NCBI GenBank assembly: GCA_036563615.1 | Contig: DATCMB010000004.1 | Span: forward strand, 164,071 to 228,070 | Reading direction: 5' to 3' | DNA length: 64,000 nt | DNA from: Candidatus Binatia bacterium | Lineage (GTDB): Bacteria > Desulfobacterota > Binatia > UBA12015 | Part shown: one piece after another, positions 50,783 to 61,307 of the stretch | How positions within the stretch are numbered: position 1 is the stretch's first letter | How the letters are laid out: each line of letters begins with the position of its first letter | Program-made: the position numbers and the translations under genes | Notes under the pieces: model-generated | What the model was told of the DNA's origin: nothing | What the model saw: only the letters and a program-made list of their open reading frames with translations | Databases searched by the model: none

Positions 50783-51859
50783 GTGCGAGCAGCAGTTTTC
50801 GTGGGAAGCGAGCAACTGGCGATCGAGGACCTGAAGCCGGCGGATCCCGGGCCTCAGGACGTCGTCGTCGAGATCGAGGCGAGCGGCGTCTGCCATTCCG
50901 ACCTGTCGCTCGCGCGCGGCTACGTGCCGCTGCCGCCCGGCGTGGTGCTCGGCCACGAGGGCACGGGCCGCGTCGTCGAGGTCGGCAAGGACGTGACCAA
51001 GGTGAAGAAGGGCGACCGCGTCGTCGCGTCGTTCATCCCGGCCTGCGGCTCGTGCTGGTTCTGTCAGCACGACCAGTCGAACCACTGCGAGCTCGAGCAG
51101 CAGATCATGATGACGCCGCGCGGGACGCGTCCCGACGGCTCGCCCTACATCTGCATGACCGGCCTCGGCACCTTCGCCGAGCGCGTCACCACCAGCGAGC
51201 ACTCGGTGGTGCGGATCCAGACCGACATCCCGGCCGAGCAGCTCGCGCTGATCGGCTGCGGCGTGACCACCGGCGTCGGCGCGGCGCTCAACACCGCCAA
51301 GGTGCAGCCCGGCTCGACGGTTGCGGTGCTCGGCTGCGGCGGCGTCGGGCAGGCGGTCGTGCAGGGTGCGCGCATCGCCGGCGCGGCGCGCATCATCGCA
51401 GTCGACCCGGTCGCGATGAAGCGCGAGCAGGCGCTCAAGTTCGGCGCCACCGACACGGTCGACCCGGCGCAGGGCGATCCCGTCGCGCAGGTGAAGGAGC
51501 TCACCGGCGGCCGCGGCGTCGACTACGCGTTCGAGGTCGTCGGCCTGCCCGAGACCATCGTCACGACCTACAACATGGCGCGCAACGGCGGCACGGTGTG
51601 CATCGTCGGCATGGCGCGCGCCGACGCGATGGTCACCCTGCCCGCCTTCCAGCTCTTCTACGAGGAGAAGAAGGTGCTCGGCAGCAAGTACGGCTCGGCG
51701 CAGGTGCGGCGCGACTTCCAGCGCTTCATCGACCTGATCGAGACCGGGCGCCTCGACACGACGCACATGGTGTCGAAGAAGATCAAGCTCGAGGACGTCA
51801 ACGCCGCGTTCAAGGCGATGGAGGCGGGCGAGGTCATCCGCAGCGTCATCACGTACTGA
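50783..51859 (+). CDS. Zinc-dependent alcohol dehydrogenase, NAD-type
   Basis: A 358-residue medium-chain dehydrogenase. Catalytic zinc ligands are Cys 37-His 38 (GVCHSDLS) with His 58-Glu 59 (LGHEG) and the Cys in LIGCGVTTG. The structural zinc site is Cys 88, 91, 94 and 102 (CGSCWFCQHDQSNHC). The Rossmann fold has LGCGGVGQAVV and an acidic AVDP, favouring NAD. GTG at 50783 is preceded by GAGGTGA. It resembles class III-type or allyl alcohol dehydrogenases, but the substrate is not clear. A hairpin follows the stop. Confidence 0.93.
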   Translation: MRAAVFVGSEQLAIEDLKPADPGPQDVVVEIEASGVCHSDLSLARGYVPLPPGVVLGHEGTGRVVEVGKDVTKVKKGDRVVASFIPACGSCWFCQHDQSNHCELEQQIMMTPRGTRPDGSPYICMTGLGTFAERVTTSEHSVVRIQTDIPAEQLALIGCGVTTGVGAALNTAKVQPGSTVAVLGCGGVGQAVVQGARIAGAARIIAVDPVAMKREQALKFGATDTVDPAQGDPVAQVKELTGGRGVDYAFEVVGLPETIVTTYNMARNGGTVCIVGMARADAMVTLPAFQLFYEEKKVLGSKYGSAQVRRDFQRFIDLIETGRLDTTHMVSKKIKLEDVNAAFKAMEAGEVIRSVITY

Positions 51860-51873
51860 TCTCCGACCTCGGC

Positions 51874-51900
51874 GGGCGCGCCACGTCGTGCGGCGCGCCC
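51874..51900 (+). terminator. Hairpin after the alcohol dehydrogenase gene
   Basis: GGGCGCGCC (51874-51882) and GGCGCGCCC (51892-51900) form a perfect 9-bp stem with a nine-base loop, 15 bases after the stop. A T-poor sequence follows. Confidence 0.55.
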
Positions 51901-52029
51901 TGCTCGTTCGCTCTGCGCGGCGCGCGTCGCCCGGCCTCACCCGGCGGCGCGCGCCGCGTGCGTCTTGGCGCCCCGGTCCCGCGCACGACGCGGCGAGCCG
52001 TCCCGTGCGTGCCACGCGGCGAAACGCGC

Positions 52030-53235
52030 TCAGGCGCGCAGCGCGACCGGCAGGCGCTCGATGCCCCGCACGATCATCGACGGCACGCGCTCGATCTCGC
52101 CGACGATCTCGAAGCGCGTGAAGCGCGCGAGCAGCTCCTCGAAGGCGATCCGCGCCTCCATGCGCGCGAGCGCCGCGCCCAGGCAGAAGTGCTCGCCGAA
52201 GCCGAAGGCGACGTGCCGGCTCGCGTCGCGCGAGATCCGGAAGCGCTCCGCGTCGTCGCCGAACACGCTCTCGTCGCGGTTCGCCGCGGCGTAGATCAGG
52301 AAGAGCCGGTCGCCCTCACGGATCCGCGTGCCGCGCACCTCGGCGTCGCGCGTCGCGGTGCGCATGAAGGCGAGGATCGGGCTCCCCCAGCGCAGCATCT
52401 CCTCGACCGCGCGCAGCAGGAGGCTCGGGTCGGCGCGCAGCAGGGCGAGCTCGTCGGGGTGCGTCGCGAGCGCGTGCAGACCGTGCGACAGCAGGTTGCG
52501 CGTCGTCTCGTTGCCGGCGACGAGCAGCGTCAAGCAGAAGCTCGAGAGATCGAACTCGGAGAGCCGCTCGCCGTCGATCTCCGAGCCGACCAGCGTCGAC
52601 AGCACGTCGTCGCCGGGACGCACGCGGCGCTCGGCGAGCGCCGCCGCGAAGTACTCGAAGAGCTCGGCCGACTGCGCCATGTTCTCCGGCGTCGGATCGG
52701 TGCCGGCCGCGATCGTGGCGTCCGACCAGCGCTTGAAGCGATCGCGATCCGAGCCCGGCACGCCGAGCATCTCCGCGATCACCAGCAGCGGCAGCTCGGC
52801 GGCGAACGCCGACACGAACTCGACGCTGCTCGGGTCGGGGATCGCGTCGAGCAGCGCGCGCGTCGTGTCGCGGATCCAGCGCTCGAGCGCGCGCAGACGC
52901 CCCGGCGAGAACGCCGGCTGCACGAGCTTGCGGTACTTCGTGTGCTCCGGCGGGTCGATGTAGAGGACCGACTGCCGCGGGATGATCGGCCGGGAGATGT
53001 CCGAGAGCAGCGTGCCGCGGCTCGAGCAGAAGGTCTCGGGGTCGCGCGACACCGCGACGACGTCCTCGAGACGCGTCACCGCCCAGAACGCGGGCTCCGC
53101 GTGGCGGTGCAGCGTCGGCGCCGCGCGCAGCGCGCGGTAGACGTCGAACGGATCGCCGGCGTGAAAGTGCGGATCGGCGAGCGGTGGCGCGAACGACGGA
53201 TCGGGCGGGAGGGCGGCGTCGGGCTGCGCCGGCAT
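52030..53235 (-). CDS. Cytochrome P450
   Basis: The ATG at 53235 gives 401 residues, the size of a soluble bacterial P450. The I-helix reads LLVAGNETTRN, the ExxR is EEMLRWG, and the heme-thiolate loop is FGFGEHFCLGAALARME with Cys at about 351. YIDPPEHTKYRKLVQPAFSPGR, typical of CYP families, is present upstream. It needs ferredoxin and reductase partners, none of which is adjacent. Upstream the minus strand carries a perfect TTGACA at 53270-53265 but no matching -10. The gene is followed on the plus side by the convergent alcohol dehydrogenase gene. Confidence 0.95.
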   Translation of the reverse strand: MPAQPDAALPPDPSFAPPLADPHFHAGDPFDVYRALRAAPTLHRHAEPAFWAVTRLEDVVAVSRDPETFCSSRGTLLSDISRPIIPRQSVLYIDPPEHTKYRKLVQPAFSPGRLRALERWIRDTTRALLDAIPDPSSVEFVSAFAAELPLLVIAEMLGVPGSDRDRFKRWSDATIAAGTDPTPENMAQSAELFEYFAAALAERRVRPGDDVLSTLVGSEIDGERLSEFDLSSFCLTLLVAGNETTRNLLSHGLHALATHPDELALLRADPSLLLRAVEEMLRWGSPILAFMRTATRDAEVRGTRIREGDRLFLIYAAANRDESVFGDDAERFRISRDASRHVAFGFGEHFCLGAALARMEARIAFEELLARFTRFEIVGEIERVPSMIVRGIERLPVALRA

Positions 53236-53313
53236 GGGTCGGGCTTCTTCCCTTTGCCGGCGATTGTCAACCAAAGCGCCGCGACGCCGGGCGGCGCTCC
53301 GGAGGGAAAGCGT

Positions 53314-53344
53314 GCTCGGGGGCTCCGCGTCGGAGCCCCCGAGC
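53314..53344 (-). terminator. Strong 13-14 bp hairpin after the DUF1329 gene
   Basis: GCTCGGGGGCTCC (53314-53326) pairs perfectly with GGAGCCCCCGAGC (53332-53344), extended by one G-C pair, leaving three unpaired bases. It lies 12 bases past the DUF1329 stop on the minus strand, followed by TTTCCC only. Confidence 0.7.
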
Positions 53345-53355
53345 AGCGTGATGGA

Positions 53356-54621
53356 TCAGCGGCCGGCGGAGATCATCGCCGCGACCGTGAAGTAGTCGGG
53401 CGTCGTGCCGCTCTTCGCACCCTGGTTGAAGTACCAGCCCTGCTCGCCAGGGAAGCGCGGGCTCGGGAGGCTCGCCTTGGTGGCGTGCGCCGCCTGGATG
53501 TCGACCATGACGATCGCGGGCAGGAAGCCCATCTCGTCCTCGTAGGTGATCGACGCGCCCGGGAACGCCTGCTTGCGGAAGCTGAAGTCGTTCAGCCACA
53601 CCTTCCACAGGTTGCCGGCGCGATCGAAGATGTCCGAGTAGAGGACCGCGTAGGTCTCCTTGTCGATCCAGATCAGGCGCTTCGAGTACGCGTACTGCGC
53701 CATCTTCGGCGTGCCCTCGATCACCCAGACCTTGCGCTTCTCCCAGACGTCGTCGAAGGCGAAGTTCGCGCTGCCCTCGGCCCACTTCACCGGGAAGTTC
53801 TGCGCGTGGAAGACGCCGAGCATCTCCTTCTCGCCGAGCAGCTTCCAGTCGAACCAGGCCGGGTTGCCGGCGTAGCCGTAGTAGCTGTCGACGTCGGTGT
53901 CCTGGCCGAAGAGCGCGTCCGAGCGCTGCGCCGACGACAGACGGCGCACGCGACGCAGCGACGGCAGGTAGAGCCAGGTGTCGTCCTGACGGTCGGGGTC
54001 GAGGTAGCGGTACGAGATCGTGCCGACGCCCTTCAGGTCGAACGGCTCGAGGATCGGGTAGAGGCCCTGCTTCGAGCGCACGCCGTCGGGGTTCGGCGTG
54101 AACTCCGGCTTGGGGTCGACGAACAGGCGCCCGATGAAGCTCATCGCGCGCAGGTGGTCGAGCAGGAAGTGGCGCTCGATCGACAGCTCGCTGCCACCGG
54201 TGCCGATGGTGCCGGTGTCGGCGTCGAAGTTCCGCAGGTCGACGTCGTCCGTGATCAGCGGCTTGTAGTCGTAGTTCCACATGATCTTGATCGCCGCCTG
54301 CGGATCGTTCGGGTCGATGTTCGGGAACGGCAGACCCGCCGTGTAGTTCTCGACGCGACGCCCATCGGCCGAGAGGCGCACCTGACCGGAGTACTTCTCC
54401 GTCGCCTCGAGGTAGCGCTTCGGCATGGCGATCGACTTCGTCTCGACGATCGTGATCGGCATGCCGCGCTCGACGCACCACCGCACGCCGGGCGAGATCA
54501 GGTCCGCGATCTTGTCGACGTTCGAGGCGTCGTAGCGTTCGCCGGGATTAGCGGCGTGGCTCACCGAGGCCGTCAGCAGCAGCGCCACGGCGAGCATCCA
54601 TCGAGAACGAATTGGCGTCAT
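53356..54621 (-). CDS. DUF1329 exported protein (LolA-like fold)
   Basis: A 421-residue exported protein. Residues 1-23 are a signal peptide (SVSHAAN). The body matches DUF1329: AGLPFPNIDPNDPQAAIKIMWN, DTWLYLPSLRRVRRLSSAQRSD, DVDSYYGYAGNPAWFDWKLLGEKE and a C-terminal YSDIFDRAGNLWKVW. This family has a LolA/LppX-like lipid-binding fold and often pairs with RND (MMPL) transporters or acts in lipid or hydrophobic compound traffic. No transporter is adjacent. GGAGGGAG precedes the ATG at 54621. It may co-act with the upstream epimerase or P450, but that is inference. Confidence 0.92.
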   Translation of the reverse strand: MTPIRSRWMLAVALLLTASVSHAANPGERYDASNVDKIADLISPGVRWCVERGMPITIVETKSIAMPKRYLEATEKYSGQVRLSADGRRVENYTAGLPFPNIDPNDPQAAIKIMWNYDYKPLITDDVDLRNFDADTGTIGTGGSELSIERHFLLDHLRAMSFIGRLFVDPKPEFTPNPDGVRSKQGLYPILEPFDLKGVGTISYRYLDPDRQDDTWLYLPSLRRVRRLSSAQRSDALFGQDTDVDSYYGYAGNPAWFDWKLLGEKEMLGVFHAQNFPVKWAEGSANFAFDDVWEKRKVWVIEGTPKMAQYAYSKRLIWIDKETYAVLYSDIFDRAGNLWKVWLNDFSFRKQAFPGASITYEDEMGFLPAIVMVDIQAAHATKASLPSPRFPGEQGWYFNQGAKSGTTPDYFTVAAMISAGR

Positions 54622-54740
54622 CGTCTCCCTCCAGGGGCGAATCCTATTTCACGAGCTACTGCGTTGGCGCTACGGTGTGCAAGTGCCCCAGCCCCCCGTG
54701 GCGCGCGAACGGGCGTTTCTAGAGCGCGTCACGCCGAAGG

Positions 54741-55745
54741 TCAACGCGCGCGCGGGATCTCGCCGCGGTCCGCGAGCCAGCGCACGGTGGCGCGCAAGCC
54801 GTCGCGTGCACTGCACGGGCTCCAGCCGAGCTCACGTCGAGCGCGATCCGCGACCGGTGTCGCGCCCGAGAGCAGGAACTCGAGCTGTCCCGCCGGCAGC
54901 AGCGGCGGGCGCCGTGTGATCTTCGACAGCGCCTCGGTCGCGATCGACACGCCGCGCGCCACCCACACCGGCAGCACGCCGGGCAGCCGCACCTCGATCC
55001 CGAGCACGTCGCGCACCGCGGCCGCCATCTCGCGCGCGAGGTCGGGCAGCGTCCACACCGACTCGCTGAGGATGTAGCGGCTTCCGGGCGCGGCGCGCTC
55101 GGCGAGCAGATGCCCGCGCGCGACGTCGTCCGCGAAGACGATCGGCATCGTGCCGGGCAAGAGCAGCGGGATCTCGCCCGCGACGAGGCGCTTCAAGAGA
55201 TCGTTGACGCCCGGCGAGGTGGTCGGCGACGTGCCGTAGACCGCCGACGGGTGCAGGAACACGGCGTGCACTCCCTCGTCGACCGCACGTTGCACCATGC
55301 GGTCGGCCGCCTGCTTGGAGCGCTCGTACGCGGTGTGCTTCGGCTGCGGGTCGAGGATCGACTCGTCGAACGCCACGCCGGGACGCCAGGCGAAGACGTC
55401 GATCGTGCTGGTGTAGACGAAGCGCGCCACGCCGGCCTCGCGCGAGGCGCGCAGCACGTTCTCCGTGCCGCCGACGTTGACGCGCTCGAAGGTCGTCGGA
55501 TCCGGCAGCCACTGCTCGGGCAGTCCCGCCGCGTGAAACACGACCTCGACGTCGCGCAGCGCGGGCGCGAGCGTCTCGGGCGCCGTGACGTCGCCGCGCA
55601 CGAGCTCGCACGCGGACGGCAGCAGCGGCCGCGCACGCTCGGGATCGCGCACCAGCGCGCGCACCGCGCGGCCCTCCGCGAGCAGCGCACGCGCGATCGC
55701 GTTGCCGACGTTGCCGGTCGCTCCGGTGACGAGGGCGATTCCCAC
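54741..55745 (-). CDS. NAD-dependent epimerase/dehydratase (extended SDR)
   Basis: The GTG at 55745 gives 334 residues. The nucleotide site is VTGATGNVGNAIARALLAEG, and the active site has YTSTIDVF and the Tyr-Lys pair in YERSKQAADRMV, as in extended short-chain dehydrogenases. VFHAAG and the HPSAVYGTSP loop are family features. Such enzymes act on nucleotide sugars, sterols or flavanone-like ketones; here the loop wording resembles 3-beta-hydroxysteroid dehydrogenase or dihydroflavonol reductase relatives. Substrate is not clear. It is upstream of DUF1329 by 119 bases on the same strand. Confidence 0.88.
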   Translation of the reverse strand: MGIALVTGATGNVGNAIARALLAEGRAVRALVRDPERARPLLPSACELVRGDVTAPETLAPALRDVEVVFHAAGLPEQWLPDPTTFERVNVGGTENVLRASREAGVARFVYTSTIDVFAWRPGVAFDESILDPQPKHTAYERSKQAADRMVQRAVDEGVHAVFLHPSAVYGTSPTTSPGVNDLLKRLVAGEIPLLLPGTMPIVFADDVARGHLLAERAAPGSRYILSESVWTLPDLAREMAAAVRDVLGIEVRLPGVLPVWVARGVSIATEALSKITRRPPLLPAGQLEFLLSGATPVADRARRELGWSPCSARDGLRATVRWLADRGEIPRAR

Positions 55746-55963
55746 CGGCGCGCGCTTACCACGACTGCCGGGAGAAGGGCGAGGATCGCGCCCCTCCGGC
55801 CGTGGTGCCCGACGGATCGTGCCCACGGCGCGGCCGGAAGCGGTTTCTGCCTTGACCGCCGCTTGCTCGGTCGCGATAAACGCGCGACGCGGTCCGGCCC
55901 CGACCCAGCGCACCACGGGCGCGGACGTCGCGCTTTGGCAGCGAAGGTCCGGAGGTGCAGGTG

Positions 55964-57064
55964 ATGATGAGAGCCCGCTGGCTGGCCGCGATCGCGCCGC
56001 TCCTGTCCGTTCCGCTCGTCGTTGCCCTTCTGGCCACGTCGACGACGCCGGCCTGGGGCGCATCCGGCTGCTTGACGGGCTCGTGGCGCGAGACCGACGC
56101 GGCTGCAATCGCCGACTTGCGCGTCGCGATCGCGGCGAGCTGTCCGTGCTCGCGCTTCGACGGCTCGAAGGATCGCGCACGCGGCGCCTACATGCGCTGC
56201 GTGCGCGAGGTCGTCGAGGCGGGCGTCGCGAGCGGGGCGCTGCGTCCGCAGTGTCGCAGCCAGGTGCGCCGCCTCGAGTCGGTTTCCGTGTGCGGCCGCA
56301 AGCCCGAGGCGAACGCGGCGCCCTGCGTACGTCGCGCGAGCAACGGCAAGGTCTCGTGCGCGATCAAGGCGCCGGGCGATCGCTGCGTGGGCAACGGCAA
56401 GCAGACGAAGCACCCGTGCTTCGGGTTCACCCACTGCATCGACGCCGCCGACACCAACGGCGACCTGCTGCTCGACGATCGCGACAGCGGGCTCTGCAAC
56501 CCCGCGCCCTCGCCGACCCCGCACCCGACGCCGACCCCGCAGCCGACCGCGCCGGGGCCGCAGCCCTTCCCGACCGGATCCGGCGGCGCGCAGCTCGCGC
56601 AGCTCGTCAACCAGTACCGCGTCGCGCACGGCAAGGCGCCGGTCCCGGTGACGCCGACGATGATGGCGGTCGCTGGCGCGCACGTGCACGACCTGGCGCA
56701 GAACCCCAACCTCCCCACCCCGCCGTGCAACCTGCACAGCTGGTCGTCGAGCTCGATGTGGAGCGGCTGCTGCTACGACGACAGCCACTCGCAGGCGAGC
56801 TGCATGTGGAACAAGCCGGGCGAGATCAGCTCGGCCCTCGGCTACGTCCGCTACACCGGCAACGGCTTCGAGCTCGCCTACCGCGGCTGGTACGCGACGC
56901 CGCAGATGGTGCTCGACTTCATGACCAGCAGCCCCGCGCACCGCGCGGTGCTGCTGAACCAGCAGACGTGGGCGAAGTACGATCCCTTCCCCGCGATGGG
57001 CGCCGCGATGAAGGGCGAGTTCGCGGTGATCTGGTTCGGCAGCAAGCCCGATCCGCAGCACTAG
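55964..57064 (+). CDS. Secreted CAP-domain protein with an N-terminal Cys-rich module
   Basis: The ATG at 55964, with GGAGG eight bases upstream, gives 366 residues; the Met at 55967 is an alternative. Residues 1-33 are a signal peptide. Residues 36-178 hold twelve Cys, including a CPC word at 60-62 and CVREVV, VSVCGRKP and CVRRASNGKVSC segments, and an EF-hand-like DTNGDLLLDD near 163. A Pro/Thr linker follows at 183-205. Residues 208-362 are a CAP-type domain (QLVNQYRVAHGKAPV, MVLDFMTSSPAHRAVLLN, GEFAVIWFG). This is the second secreted CAP protein in the window. Ligand unknown. Confidence 0.78.
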   Translation: MMRARWLAAIAPLLSVPLVVALLATSTTPAWGASGCLTGSWRETDAAAIADLRVAIAASCPCSRFDGSKDRARGAYMRCVREVVEAGVASGALRPQCRSQVRRLESVSVCGRKPEANAAPCVRRASNGKVSCAIKAPGDRCVGNGKQTKHPCFGFTHCIDAADTNGDLLLDDRDSGLCNPAPSPTPHPTPTPQPTAPGPQPFPTGSGGAQLAQLVNQYRVAHGKAPVPVTPTMMAVAGAHVHDLAQNPNLPTPPCNLHSWSSSSMWSGCCYDDSHSQASCMWNKPGEISSALGYVRYTGNGFELAYRGWYATPQMVLDFMTSSPAHRAVLLNQQTWAKYDPFPAMGAAMKGEFAVIWFGSKPDPQH

Positions 57065-57080
57065 CCGCGCGCGCCCGCGA

Positions 57081-57103
57081 GAGCCGCGCGCGGCGCGCGG
57101 CTC
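57081..57103. terminator. Perfect 11-bp hairpin between convergent genes
   Basis: GAGCCGCGCGC (57081-57091) and GCGCGCGGCTC (57093-57103) form an inverted repeat with one central base. It overlaps the stop codon of the downstream minus-strand gene. No U-tract follows. Confidence 0.5.
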
Positions 57104-57608
57104 AGAGCTCGACGCTCGCCATGGCGAGCTCGCGCAGGAACTCGACGAAGGCGTCCACCTCGTCGTCGGCGATCGGCCCCGCGTGCTCGCCGAGCGAGCG
57201 CGCGCGACGGAACGCGAGACGGACGCTGGTCTGCACGTCGCCGCCGCGCGAGCAGAGGTTCCCGAAGGTGCCGAGCCAGAGGATCTCGCACCAGCCGCAG
57301 AAGGCCTCGGTGAGCTCGTCGCGCGGGGCGCGCGACAGGTCGAACGTGCGCGCCATCACGCGCCGGATGCCCGCGGCGATCACGTTCGCGTCGGGCTCGT
57401 CGAACTGCAGCAGGCCGACCTCGGTATCGATCATGAAGTCGATCAGCTCGCCCGTTGTCGCGAACCACACGAAGCAGCCGCGTGCTCCGCTCGCCGGGTC
57501 GCCGGCGAGGTAGCCGAACGGGAAGTCGCGCGGGTCGCGGCCAGCCGCCTCTCGATACGCGGCGGCGTAGCGAGCGTAGGACGACTCGTTTTCGGACTCG
57601 GAGACCAT
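57102..57608 (-). CDS. Conserved-looking cytoplasmic protein of unknown function
   Basis: From the ATG at 57608, with AGGGA eight bases upstream, the product has 168 residues. It has no signal peptide or membrane segment. The N-terminus is acidic and Tyr-rich (ESENESSYARYAAAYREAAG), followed by mixed alpha/beta segments (GCFVWFATTGELIDFMID) and a Cys/Trp-rich middle (AFCGWCEILWLGTFGNLC). Codon use matches its neighbours. I do not recognise a family. It is divergent to the aldehyde:ferredoxin oxidoreductase gene, with a TCACC-CAAAT-GGTGA inverted repeat at 57662-57676 between them. Confidence 0.68.
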   Translation of the reverse strand: MVSESENESSYARYAAAYREAAGRDPRDFPFGYLAGDPASGARGCFVWFATTGELIDFMIDTEVGLLQFDEPDANVIAAGIRRVMARTFDLSRAPRDELTEAFCGWCEILWLGTFGNLCSRGGDVQTSVRLAFRRARSLGEHAGPIADDEVDAFVEFLRELAMASVEL

Positions 57609-57806
57609 TGCTGATTCCCTGGCCATGGGGGCGAGCGTGCCGCGGACGAGGCGCGCGCGCATCACCCAAATGGTGACCCTCGCCGGGTTAGTCGTCGTCG
57701 CCGACAGCCGCTGTCCTCCATGAGCCTCGCGTCCCCCTCGCGCCTCGCTGCCGCGCCCTTACGGCGCGTCGAGATTCCGGGTACAGTCTCGCGCGGAGGA
57801 CGGCAG

Positions 57807-59843
<2,037 letters not shown>

Positions 59844-59850
59844 GCGCGGG

Positions 59851-60183
59851 ATGACGCTCCTCGGCCGCCTGCGCGAGCGCCTCGCCGGCCGCAAGGCGCG
59901 CGGCGGCACGATCCGCGTGCGCGTCCTGCTCAAGGGTCGCACCGGGAGCGGCTGGTACGACGTCGACGAGCAGCTCGCGCTGCCCGAGGGCGCGACCCTC
60001 GCGACGTTGCTCGACGCCGCCGAGCGCCGCGGCATCCGTCTGCGCGAGGCGCTCGCGACGAGCCCGCACCTCGCGCACACGCTGATGCTGAACGGCGAGC
60101 GCTGCCCGGTCGAGGAGAACCGCGAGCGCGTGCTCGCCGACGGCGACGAGATCTACCTTCTCGCGCCGCTCGCCGGCGGCTGA
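59851..60183 (+). CDS. MoaD/ThiS-like sulfur carrier protein
   Basis: A 110-residue ubiquitin-fold protein with a basic N-terminal extension (about 20 residues), a core starting [12 protein letters not shown], and [22 protein letters not shown] leading to the required C-terminal Gly-Gly (APLAGG). Such proteins carry sulfur as a C-terminal thiocarboxylate for molybdopterin or tungstopterin synthesis. It sits seven bases after the AOR gene, so it probably supplies the AOR cofactor. The last 31 bases overlap the convergent AraC-family gene. Confidence 0.88.
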   Translation: MTLLGRLRERLAGRKARGGTIRVRVLLKGRTGSGWYDVDEQLALPEGATLATLLDAAERRGIRLREALATSPHLAHTLMLNGERCPVEENRERVLADGDEIYLLAPLAGG

Positions 60184-61271
60184 GTCGCGCCGGACGGGAG
60201 AGCCGCGGCCCGCGCGCGCACCTCGCTCGGCGTCGTCCCCGACCAGCGGCGAAACGCGCGGTGGAAGGCGCTCGGCTCGGAGTATCCCAGCAGGTAGGCG
60301 ATCTCGGCGATCGCGAGCGACGACTCGCGCAGGTAGCGCTCGGCGGCCTCGCGTCGCGCCTCGTCGAGCAGCTGCTGGTGCGAGAGCCCCTCGGCGCGCA
60401 GCCTGCGCTGCAGCGTGCGGGACGTCGTACCGAGGCGTCGCGCGACGGTGGCGAGCCGCGCATCACCTCTCGCGAGCTCGGCCGCGACCGCGCGCCGGAT
60501 CACCGCGACGCCGAGTTCGAGCGGCAGGACGCGCGCGTCGAGCTCGCGCGCGTGGTCCTCGAGGAGCCGGCGGAGCACCGGGTCGCGACGCTCGAACGGC
60601 AGCGCCGCCGCGTCGCGCGACAGCGCGAGCCCGGACCACGCGGCGCGGAAGCGAATCGGGCAGCCGACGAGATCCTCGAGCTCGGCGTCGCTCGCGCCGT
60701 CGTGCTGAAAGGCCGCGTAGCGCGCGCGGCAGCGGCCGCCCGTTCCCTCGTGCAGGCGGCGCGCGGTGATCGCGGCGGTGAACTCCGAGACGAAGCGGAA
60801 GGTGCCCGGAGCGCCGAGCGCGTCGCGCACCTCGAAGCGCACGCCCGCTTCGTCCGGTTCGTCGCTCACGTGCAGCGAGACCGCCTGGGTCACGGTCGCG
60901 AAGTAGCGCGCCAGGCGCTCGAGCCCGTCGCGCACGGTGTCGCAGCTGAACACCAGGTAGTCGACGACGTCGTAGGCGCCGAACGGGACGCTCGCCGCAA
61001 GGCGGAGACCCAAGTGCGTGAGCCTCCGCTCCGCCATGGCGCCCTTGAGCACCGCCGCCGACACCTCGTAGGGAAAGCGCTTCTCCGGGTCGTCGAGGTC
61101 CTCGCGCGACACGCCGGCGGCGGCGCGGAGCCGCTCGGCGTCGTAGCCGAGCCGGGCGAGCGCGGCGAGCTGCGCGCGCAGGTCGCTGCTCGGCTGCGTG
61201 GGTCGCGGCGGCACGAGCCGATCAAGGAGGCCCGTGGCGCGACTTGTCAATCCTTCGTCGCGATCGGTCAT
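60153..61271 (-). CDS. AraC-family regulator with arabinose-binding-like N-domain
   Basis: A 372-residue regulator. Residues 20-210 resemble the PF12625 sensor domain found in OruR and similar regulators ([16 protein letters not shown], then [20 protein letters not shown]). The C-terminal part has two helix-turn-helices: [21 protein letters not shown] and [21 protein letters not shown], followed by [13 protein letters not shown]. Its coding end overlaps the MoaD-like gene on the other strand. It may regulate the neighbouring AOR genes or the divergent lipoprotein gene; no operator was identified. Confidence 0.9.
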   Translation of the reverse strand: MTDRDEGLTSRATGLLDRLVPPRPTQPSSDLRAQLAALARLGYDAERLRAAAGVSREDLDDPEKRFPYEVSAAVLKGAMAERRLTHLGLRLAASVPFGAYDVVDYLVFSCDTVRDGLERLARYFATVTQAVSLHVSDEPDEAGVRFEVRDALGAPGTFRFVSEFTAAITARRLHEGTGGRCRARYAAFQHDGASDAELEDLVGCPIRFRAAWSGLALSRDAAALPFERRDPVLRRLLEDHARELDARVLPLELGVAVIRRAVAAELARGDARLATVARRLGTTSRTLQRRLRAEGLSHQQLLDEARREAAERYLRESSLAIAEIAYLLGYSEPSAFHRAFRRWSGTTPSEVRARAAALPSGATQPPASGARR

Positions 61272-61307
61272 CCTCGCGCGACGCGAGCTGCGCTAGGCGT
61301 GCACGGC

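Noticed and set aside
53265-53270. TTGACA -35 box for the P450 gene
   Set aside because: The hexamer is perfect but no -10-like sequence lies 15-19 bases downstream, so a promoter call is not supported.
51905-55077. Very long plus-strand frame over the P450, DUF1329 and epimerase genes
   Set aside because: Stop codons are rare in this GC-rich DNA. The three minus-strand genes under it have full family motifs, while the plus-strand peptide is low complexity.
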